50,656 bases of DNA from Methylococcaceae bacterium (GTDB taxonomy: Bacteria > Pseudomonadota > Gammaproteobacteria > Methylococcales > Methylomonadaceae). Under the pieces are notes generated by a model. The model was not told the DNA's origin, made no database searches, and saw nothing but the letters and a program-made list of their open reading frames with translations. Below, piece after piece: positions 44,644 to 50,656 of this stretch (within the stretch, counting starts at the first letter, position 1; every line of letters begins with the position of its first letter). The DNA lies in contig DAOUSN010000015.1 in NCBI GenBank assembly GCA_030627205.1, forward strand, positions 1 to 50,656, given 5' to 3'. Position numbers and translations under genes: made by a program.

Positions 44644-46185
44644 CTAAACATTCCCTTGAGGATGACGACGTTTATCTGGAACTTGTAAACGATTAACCGC
44701 ATTAATATACGCTTTTGCGGAAGCAATTACTATATCAGTATCCGCCCCTAAACCATTAACAATCCGCCCACCCTTTTCTAAACGCACCGTAACTTCACCC
44801 TGCGCGTCCGTACCACTCGTAATATTATTAACTGAGTATAATTCTAAAATGGCTTGAGTTTGAACAATACTTTCAATCGCTTTTAAACTGGCATCGACCA
44901 CGCCACTGCCTTCTGCATGACCTGAAACTTCTTCATTATCTATTCGTAACATAACCTCTGCTTTAGGAATTTCCCCAGTTTCAGTACAAACTTGTAACGA
45001 AACTAATTCAATTCTTTCAGCTTCTGGATGAATATTAACTTCTGAAATTAGGGCTTGTAAGTCTTCATCAAAAATTTCATGTTTCTTATCGGCTAATTGC
45101 TTAAAATGAAAAAAAGTTTCATTTAACTCTTGTTCACTTTGGAACTCAAAGCCTAATTTAGTCATTCGACTTTTAAACGCATTACGTCCAGAATGCTTTC
45201 CTAATACCATCCGATTTTCAGCCCAGCCTACCTCTTCAGCTTTCATAATTTCATAGGTTTCAGGATTTTTTAATACCCCATCTTGATGGATTCCTGCTTC
45301 ATGTGCAAACGCATTTGCTCCCACAATAGCTTTATTCGGCTGTACGGGAAACCCGGTGATAGATGAAACTAATTTAGAGCAAGTCAATATTTCTGGTGTA
45401 TTCACTCTGGTGTCACATTCAAATATATCTTGTCGGGTACGAACTGCCATTACCACTTCTTCCAAAGAAGCATTGCCTGCGCGTTCACCTAAACCATTAA
45501 TAGTACATTCTACTTGACGTGCGCCATTGATTACGGCTGCCAAAGAATTAGCAACCGCTAATCCTAAATCATTATGACAATGCACTGAAAAAATTGCTTT
45601 ATCCGCATTAGGAATCCGCTGCATTAAGTTTGCAATAGTTTCTCCGAATTGCTGAGGGATACTATAACCGACCGTATCAGGAATATTTAATGTCGTTGCA
45701 CCTGCATCAATCACTGCTTCTAAAATTCTACATAAAAAATCTTCATCAGAACGTCCCGCATCTTCCGGTGAAAACTCAACATTATCGGTATAATTTCGCG
45801 CTCTTTTAACCGCTCTTACCGCATGTTCAATCACCTGTTCAGGTTGCATTTTTAACTTTAACTGCATGTGAATAGGTGACGTAGCAATAAACGTATGAAT
45901 CCGTGAACTATTCGCTAATTTTATCGCCTCCCCTGCACGGTCTATATCTTTATCTAAAGCCCGTGCTAAAGCGCAAATGGTACTTTCTTTTATGACCTTT
46001 GCAACTGCTTGTACCGCTTCAAAATCACCAATACTAGCCGCAGGAAACCCCGCTTCAATGACATCAACATTTAAACGTTCTAATGCTTTAGCAATGCGTA
46101 CTTTTTCATCACTAGTCATTGAAGCACCTGGACTCTGCTCGCCGTCGCGCAAAGTTGTATCAAATATAATTAATTTATCTTTCAT
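44644..46185 (-). CDS. leuA: 2-isopropylmalate synthase
   Basis: A 513-residue enzyme that condenses acetyl-CoA with 2-oxoisovalerate, the first step of leucine synthesis. The N-terminal TIM barrel shows [16 protein letters not shown] (metal-binding Asp) and the second metal site [24 protein letters not shown] and the C-terminal regulatory domain (leucine feedback) complete the type I form. The frame is open to an ATG at 46200, but AAGGGAG lies between that and the ATG at 46185, making 46185 the likely start and giving the usual length. It lies 264 bases downstream of pssA. Confidence 0.95.
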   Translation of the reverse strand: MKDKLIIFDTTLRDGEQSPGASMTSDEKVRIAKALERLNVDVIEAGFPAASIGDFEAVQAVAKVIKESTICALARALDKDIDRAGEAIKLANSSRIHTFIATSPIHMQLKLKMQPEQVIEHAVRAVKRARNYTDNVEFSPEDAGRSDEDFLCRILEAVIDAGATTLNIPDTVGYSIPQQFGETIANLMQRIPNADKAIFSVHCHNDLGLAVANSLAAVINGARQVECTINGLGERAGNASLEEVVMAVRTRQDIFECDTRVNTPEILTCSKLVSSITGFPVQPNKAIVGANAFAHEAGIHQDGVLKNPETYEIMKAEEVGWAENRMVLGKHSGRNAFKSRMTKLGFEFQSEQELNETFFHFKQLADKKHEIFDEDLQALISEVNIHPEAERIELVSLQVCTETGEIPKAEVMLRIDNEEVSGHAEGSGVVDASLKAIESIVQTQAILELYSVNNITSGTDAQGEVTVRLEKGGRIVNGLGADTDIVIASAKAYINAVNRLQVPDKRRHPQGNV

Positions 46186-46208
46186 GATTTCTCCCTTCAT
46201 GAAATAAC

Positions 46209-46230
46209 ATCAACTTAAGTCTAAGTTGAT
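46209..46230 (-). promoter_or_regulatory. Perfect stem-loop in the leuA leader
   Basis: A 9-bp perfect stem (ATCAACTTA, 46209-46217, with TAAGTTGAT, 46222-46230) and a 4-base loop, 23 bases before the leuA ATG. It has no U tract and no leader peptide with Leu codons was found, so it is not a classical attenuator. It could stabilise the transcript or be an operator. Confidence 0.4.
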
Positions 46231-46362
46231 AAAAGAGGATGAAAGTAATGTGAATAATAAAGATTAGCTTTTTTTACAATTACTTAGAATCAATTGGTCT
46301 ATAAAATGTTAAAGTAATAATGCCCTAAGGCAGTAACTTTATAATAGAATGAGCAAACGCAC

Positions 46363-46391
46363 AAAAACCCAGATTAGAAGCAAGGGTTTTT
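46363..46391. terminator. Possible terminator between pssA and leuA
   Basis: An 8-bp stem (AAAAACCC, 46363-46370, with GGGTTTTT, 46384-46391) and a 13-base loop, ending in T5 on both strands. It lies about 75 bases after the pssA stop and could end that transcript. Confidence 0.45.
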
Positions 46392-46464
46392 AAAAAAGTT
46401 TGTACGTTAGATATGTGAAGGTTCATGCTAGGAAACTATACGCTTTTGTTTGCTATCACTCAAG

Positions 46465-47205
46465 TTATTTTGCTTTTTTTTGTAAGCGTTTACGTCGCAA
46501 CATCACTAAAGTAATGACAGGACCTGAAATAGCATAAGCTAAAAAAAGTAAAAATAACGTAGCAGGTGGTTGTATCATGATAAAAGCCAAACTAAGCATA
46601 ACAATAATGGTTGCTACAAAAGGAACTTTTCCCTTAAAGTCTATCTCTTTAAAACTAGAATATCGAAAGTTACTTACCATTAATAATCCTGTGCTAATAG
46701 TCAATATTAAAGCAATAAATTTTAATGATTCTATTTCATAATTATATTCAACACTTACCCATAGAAATCCTGCTAAAATAGCCGCAGCAGCAGGACTTGG
46801 TAATCCTTGAAAATAACGTTTATCAGCCGTTTCAGCTTGGGTATTAAAACGTGCAAGCCGTAACGCCCCTCCAGCAGTATGAACAAAAGCAGCAAAAAGC
46901 CCTAATTTACCTAACGTTGAGAATGCCCATAAATACATCACTACTCCTGGCGCAACACCAAAAGAAACCATATCGGATAAACTATCATATTGAACACCAA
47001 ATTCACTTTGCGTATTGGTCATTCTAGCAACACGACCATCTAAACCATCTAAAATCATTGCCACAAAAATAGCAATTGCAGCTACTTCAAAGTGTTCATT
47101 AATGGCAGAAGTAATCGCATAAAAACCTGAAAACATCGCCCCCGTAGTAAATAAATTAGGTAATAAATAAATACCACGATGACGAGGAGATTTAATTTTC
47201 TTCAT
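46465..47205 (-). CDS. pssA: CDP-diacylglycerol--serine O-phosphatidyltransferase
   Basis: A 246-residue inner-membrane enzyme that makes phosphatidylserine, precursor of phosphatidylethanolamine. The CDP-alcohol phosphotransferase motif is complete: DGLDGRVARM followed by GVQYDSLSDMVSFG, with the spaced Asp residues. About seven hydrophobic segments follow the family pattern, as does the basic start (MKKIKSPRHRGIYLLPN) of the type II enzyme. It precedes leuA, a gene order I associate with Methylococcales and other gammaproteobacteria. No operon partner is directly adjacent. Confidence 0.93.
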   Translation of the reverse strand: MKKIKSPRHRGIYLLPNLFTTGAMFSGFYAITSAINEHFEVAAIAIFVAMILDGLDGRVARMTNTQSEFGVQYDSLSDMVSFGVAPGVVMYLWAFSTLGKLGLFAAFVHTAGGALRLARFNTQAETADKRYFQGLPSPAAAAILAGFLWVSVEYNYEIESLKFIALILTISTGLLMVSNFRYSSFKEIDFKGKVPFVATIIVMLSLAFIMIQPPATLFLLFLAYAISGPVITLVMLRRKRLQKKAK

Positions 47206-47383
47206 AATAGATTCAACCCTCTAGCTATGTAAATTGTTTATTGTAAGGAATGAGATTAAGTTCAACAATCCCTTATCTTGCTATAGTTTAGCATTCTATA
47301 ATTAAAGATGTTAGTTTAGAAAATCGATAAAAAATAGTTGTTAATAACAAACACGGCATAACTCACAAGGTAACTTATTAAAA

Positions 47384-47980
47384 ATGACACTAAAATATAA
47401 ATTATTAGAAGAAACAACGGTATATGACGGTTTTTTTAAACTTGAACGTTATAAATTACAACATACTTTATTTAATGGCGGTTGGAGTAAACCGTTACAC
47501 CGTGAACTATTTCGTCGCAATGACTGTGTAGGAGTTTTACTTTATGATCCAAAACGTGATGAAGTAGTGTTATTGGAACAATTCAGAGTCGGGCCGATGG
47601 TTCATACTCAACACCCTTGGTTATTAGAAATTGTAGCAGGTGGAATTGAAGCAGGTGAAACTAAAGAAGAGGTTGCTCATAGAGAAGCTTATGAAGAAGC
47701 GGGATGTAAAATTGAGGAGCTAATATTAATTAATGAATTTTATACCTCACCTGGAGGGTCATCTGAACTTTTGAGTTTATACTGTGGGAAAGTTGATAGC
47801 TCAACCATTGGCGGTATTTATGGACTGGAAGAAGAATCAGAAGATATTTTGGTTACTACAGTCAGCTTTAAAGAAGTTTATCAACTTTTAGAACAAGGTA
47901 AAATTAAGTCTGGCATCCCTATTATTGCCATACAATGGTTAGCTTTAAATCGAGATAAACTTAGGATTCAATGGTCATAA
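47384..47980 (+). CDS. nudF: ADP-ribose pyrophosphatase, Nudix family
   Basis: A 198-residue Nudix hydrolase that splits ADP-ribose to AMP and ribose 5-phosphate. The Nudix box GGIEAGETKEEVAHREAYEE followed by AGC is complete, and FYTSPGGSSELL downstream is the NudF-type specificity segment. LLEQFRVGPM is also typical. It is a single gene with its own presumed promoter in the 178-base divergent region shared with pssA. The window thus has two Nudix enzymes acting on ADP compounds (the other is nudE at 17084). Confidence 0.92.
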   Translation: MTLKYKLLEETTVYDGFFKLERYKLQHTLFNGGWSKPLHRELFRRNDCVGVLLYDPKRDEVVLLEQFRVGPMVHTQHPWLLEIVAGGIEAGETKEEVAHREAYEEAGCKIEELILINEFYTSPGGSSELLSLYCGKVDSSTIGGIYGLEEESEDILVTTVSFKEVYQLLEQGKIKSGIPIIAIQWLALNRDKLRIQWS

Positions 47981-48055
47981 TTATCTGTTACGTTTACTTT
48001 ATGTTGTATCCATGACTAAAAGAATCCAAAGCTTTTTCATTAAGTTTATATCAAT

Positions 48056-48631
48056 TTAAGCAATCAAACTGGCTAACTGTTGTAAGGGTGGAATTAACAT
48101 CATTTTAATTAATTGTAAAGCAATGAGCGCTACTAAAGGCGATATATCCATCCCACCTAAATCTGGAATAATTTTACGACAGTTTTCTAAAATAGGTTGA
48201 GTTAATTTAACTAATAAATCATAAAGAGCATTATAATTTCCTGGAGTAAACCAGCTTAATAAAGCTAAAATAAAAATAGAAAAAATAAACACATCAAAAA
48301 CTAAGCCTAATAATTCACCAAATGAAATAATAATTACCGCTGAAAAACTTGGTAATAGACCTTGTAATAAAAAAATAGCATAATCAGCAATAATTTGCAA
48401 TATAAAAGCTAAAACCAGAGAAGATGTATCTATTTTTCCGATAGATGGAACAACGCGACGTATTACTTTCAAGGGTGGATGGGTAATTTTAACTAAAAAC
48501 TGTGAAATTGGATTATGAAAATCAGCCTCGACCCATTGTAATAAAAAGCGTAAAATGACGGCTAAAATATAAAGTGAAAACAGGCTATCAATCAAAAAAA
48601 TAGCAGGATGAGCAAGATAAGAAGCACTCAC
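48056..48631 (-). CDS. yggT: YggT family membrane protein
   Basis: A 191-residue protein made of two similar halves, each with paired membrane helices and an N-P-I or P-I-L segment followed by a basic IP[DS] stretch (ITHPPLKVIRRVVPSIGKID and TQPILENCRKIIPDLGGMDI), the YggT duplication. The role is unclear; in other bacteria it is linked to osmotic tolerance and division. The start codon is a GTG directly after the proC stop, with GGAG inside the proC end as ribosome site. The proC-yggT order is widely conserved. Confidence 0.88.
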   Translation of the reverse strand: MSASYLAHPAIFLIDSLFSLYILAVILRFLLQWVEADFHNPISQFLVKITHPPLKVIRRVVPSIGKIDTSSLVLAFILQIIADYAIFLLQGLLPSFSAVIIISFGELLGLVFDVFIFSIFILALLSWFTPGNYNALYDLLVKLTQPILENCRKIIPDLGGMDISPLVALIALQLIKMMLIPPLQQLASLIA

Positions 48632-49459
48632 TTATAATTCTCCAAGTTCTTTGGAGATTTCAATTGAACGTTCTTTTGCTCCATGTATAGCTTTGGAAAC
48701 CAGCGCTATAAAACCACCTTGTTCAAAAATCTCTATTGCTGCTTGTGTCGTTCCTCCTGATGAAGTAACACGATTTCTTAATTGTTCTGGTGAATCACCC
48801 GACTCCAAGGCAATCTTAGCAGCTCCTAATGCAGTTTGTTGAATTAATAACCGAGCTGTTTGCCTACTTAAACCCAATTCCTCCGCAGCTTTTTCCATAG
48901 CTTCCATTAATAAAAAATAATAAGCTGGTCCACTGCCAGAGACCGCCGTTACCACATCAAGCTCTACTTCGTCTTTAACCCAAAGAGAAATACCCACGGC
49001 ACGTAAAATATTTTCAGCCAAATCTTTTTGTTCATTATTCACATTCAGATTAGCATGAAGTGCCGTTGCCCCCGTTGAGACTAAAGCAGGCGTATTAGGC
49101 ATACACCGAACAATCGCAACATCTTTACCTATCCATTGCATCAAACTTTGTTGATTAATCCCTGCTGCAATTGAAACGACTAATAATTTCTTTTGTTGTA
49201 ATAATTTAGCCACTGCTTGCGCAACCTTTTGTAAAACTTGTGGTTTTACAGCAAAAACGATCACATCAACTTCGTTAATAACAACCTCATTATCACTAGA
49301 AACATTAATTTTTAGTGTTGATGTAAGGTTTTGTAAAATTTCTTCATTAACATCAGAAACCCAAATTTGTTGTGGCGAATGCCCACTAGCAATCAAACCA
49401 TTAATAAGGCTTGAAGCCATATTACCGCCACCAATAAAACCGATATTTTTTGTTTTCAT
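48632..49459 (-). CDS. proC: Pyrroline-5-carboxylate reductase
   Basis: A 275-residue NAD(P)H-dependent enzyme for the last step of proline synthesis. The Rossmann motif FIGGGNMASSLINGL lies at the N-terminus, VKPQVL near residue 72, RCMPNTPALVSTGATAL near 118, and the C-terminal signature VTSSGGTTQAAIEIFEQGG near 228. The length matches the family. It is directly followed by yggT and preceded by the mltD-like gene. Confidence 0.95.
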   Translation of the reverse strand: MKTKNIGFIGGGNMASSLINGLIASGHSPQQIWVSDVNEEILQNLTSTLKINVSSDNEVVINEVDVIVFAVKPQVLQKVAQAVAKLLQQKKLLVVSIAAGINQQSLMQWIGKDVAIVRCMPNTPALVSTGATALHANLNVNNEQKDLAENILRAVGISLWVKDEVELDVVTAVSGSGPAYYFLLMEAMEKAAEELGLSRQTARLLIQQTALGAAKIALESGDSPEQLRNRVTSSGGTTQAAIEIFEQGGFIALVSKAIHGAKERSIEISKELGEL

Positions 49460-49498
49460 TTATATTTTTAAAAAATTAATGTAGTGTAGACTCAAAAC

Positions 49499-50656
49499 TT
49501 ACGCATTACCCTTGACTAAGGTTTTAATCGGAGCAGGTGGAATTTTTAGAACTTTTCCCACTTTAATATTTTTAACATCCTTTTTCTTTAAATTATTAAT
49601 TTTAATTAAATTCTTAATACTGGTTTTATGAAGTTTAGCGACTGTTTTTAAGTTTTCCCCGATTTTAATCTTATGTTTAACCCAGTTAACCCGCTTATTT
49701 TTCGGCAATTTAGCCAGTTTACGTTTAAAGGTTTTAGCTTGATTAACTTTAACTAATAAGCGATGAGGACCATTAGGCGGCGTTATAACACGATTAAACG
49801 CAGGATTTAATACAAAAAACTCATCAAACGTCATATTTGCCATTTTAGCTGCTTTTTTTAAATCTAATTGCGATTTTATATTTACAATTTGAAAAAAAGG
49901 TTTATCAGCAATAGGTTTTAAAGGTAGTTTATATTTTTCTGAATTAGCAAATAATTCAGCAAGCGCTAATAATTTTGGGACATAATTTCTAGTTTCTTTA
50001 GGAAGCTTTAACGCCCAATAATCAGTTTTTAATTTTTGAGCTTTATTTTTTCTGATTGCTTTTTTAACATTACCGATGCCGAGATTATAAGAAGCTAATG
50101 CAAGAAACCAATTGCCATCAAAAGATTTACTTAATTGTTTTAGATAGTCTGTTGCCGCCCGTGTTGAGGCATAAACATCACGACGACCATCGTACCACCA
50201 GTCTTGTTTTAGCCCGAAAGAAAGTCCTGTAGAAGGAATAAATTGCCACAGACCAGCAGCACTAGCTGGAGAAGTAACATTTGCCCTATAAGAACTTTCT
50301 ATAATCGGTAATAACGCTAACTCACCAGGTATTTTTTTAGCTTCTATTTCATCCATAATTAAATATAAATATGGTTCTGCGCGACGTTGAATTTTAACTA
50401 ACTGACTAGGATGTTTTAAAAATTTCTGAATTTCAATATCAACACGCTTGTTATCTATTTTAGGAAGTGCGTAGAGAGAAAGCATTCTACTCCAGATTGA
50501 TTCTGTTCCATCTTTATTAATAAAAGCCTTTCTTTTTTCTTTTGTTAATAATTTATTTGAATGATCTGAATCATTTTTATCTACTTTCAATTTAGCTACT
50601 TTCAATTTAGCTACTTTCAATTTAGCTACTTTCAATTTAGCTACTTTCAATTTAGC
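49499..50656 (-). CDS. mltD: MltD-type lytic transglycosylase, 5' end outside the window
   Basis: A murein-cleaving enzyme with an SLT catalytic domain and a LysM domain. The catalytic Glu lies in LLPIIESSYRANVTSPASAA, and GLWQFIPSTG and ASYNLGIGNVKKAI are the SLT signatures. A LysM repeat near the C-terminus (HKIKIGENLKTVAKLHKTS) binds peptidoglycan. The frame is open through the right edge of the window: the apparent start at 50650 is a TTG inside a KLKVA repeat, so the real N-terminus and signal peptide lie beyond position 50656. It precedes proC. Only the C-terminal 380 or so residues are visible. Confidence 0.9.
   Translation of the reverse strand, partial: AKLKVAKLKVAKLKVAKLKVAKLKVDKNDSDHSNKLLTKEKRKAFINKDGTESIWSRMLSLYALPKIDNKRVDIEIQKFLKHPSQLVKIQRRAEPYLYLIMDEIEAKKIPGELALLPIIESSYRANVTSPASAAGLWQFIPSTGLSFGLKQDWWYDGRRDVYASTRAATDYLKQLSKSFDGNWFLALASYNLGIGNVKKAIRKNKAQKLKTDYWALKLPKETRNYVPKLLALAELFANSEKYKLPLKPIADKPFFQIVNIKSQLDLKKAAKMANMTFDEFFVLNPAFNRVITPPNGPHRLLVKVNQAKTFKRKLAKLPKNKRVNWVKHKIKIGENLKTVAKLHKTSIKNLIKINNLKKKDVKNIKVGKVLKIPPAPIKTLVKGNA
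50581..50656 (-). repeat. 15-bp tandem repeat, at least five copies, at the window edge
   Basis: Five perfect copies of CTACTTTCAATTTAG (plus strand) fill 50581-50655 and reach the end of the window. They encode repeated KLKVA units in the N-terminal region of the MltD-like protein. The true copy number is unknown because the sequence stops inside the array. Confidence 0.95.

Noticed and set aside
46201-46464. Leucine leader peptide for attenuation
   Set aside because: No short frame with a run of Leu codons was found before leuA.

Overview
The window reads as a chromosomal segment of a low-GC gammaproteobacterium, most likely a methylotroph of the Methylococcales type. The best clue is a beta-ribofuranosylaminobenzene 5'-phosphate synthase gene (about 14342-15292). 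It makes the precursor of tetrahydromethanopterin, the C1 carrier that methylotrophs use for formaldehyde oxidation. The placement is inference: no methane or methanol oxidation gene is present. Housekeeping genes such as hflD, metA, nudE, nudF, leuA, pssA, proC, yggT, hslR and mltD resemble gammaproteobacterial versions.

Layout. The left edge (1-130, minus strand) holds two strong tandem sigma70-like promoters firing out of the window, as expected for an rRNA operon. Next comes a minus operon of a rhodanese, HflD and an orphan ABC ATPase, then a divergent copper pair (CopZ-like chaperone and CopA) and a periplasmic PstS-like protein paired with a PAS-GGDEF-EAL sensor. A Gfo/Idh oxidoreductase and a DegT-type aminotransferase form a probable GnnA/GnnB lipid A pair. 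A minus operon (small acidic protein, P-loop protein, MetA) follows. The plus-strand run 12721-20428 carries a membrane-anchored nuclease, a HAD phosphatase, the methanopterin gene, two tandem Rpn/PD-(D/E)XK proteins, NudE, an orphan lipoprotein solute-binding protein and a DUF2064 glycosyltransferase.

The centre (20607-28324) is the most unusual part. It is a two-partner secretion locus whose TpsB transporter is split by a 7-G homopolymer and whose giant TpsA exoprotein ends in a WD40-like propeller plus a caspase-fold protease with an intact His/Cys dyad. The accessory stretch 28480-37170 follows: a possibly truncated gene of unknown function behind a 22-bp inverted repeat, a small pseudogene, a secreted beta-helix/fibronectin protein, IS982 remnants, a diheme c-type cytochrome and a PhoX-like protein.

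The right third is mostly housekeeping and mostly on the minus strand. A cluster of DUF6394-like membrane protein, RCK potassium channel and a P-type ATPase lacking the CPC motif is followed by HslR, a Gdx-TusB-DsrC-like operon, a membrane protein of unknown function, a YaiL-like protein, leuA, pssA, nudF, yggT, proC and an mltD gene cut by the window edge inside a 15-bp tandem repeat. The probable rRNA operon on the left and the tandem repeat on the right suggest that the window may be a complete assembly contig broken at repeats. No tRNA, rRNA or CRISPR array was seen inside the window. All calls are from reading the sequence; no database search was run.
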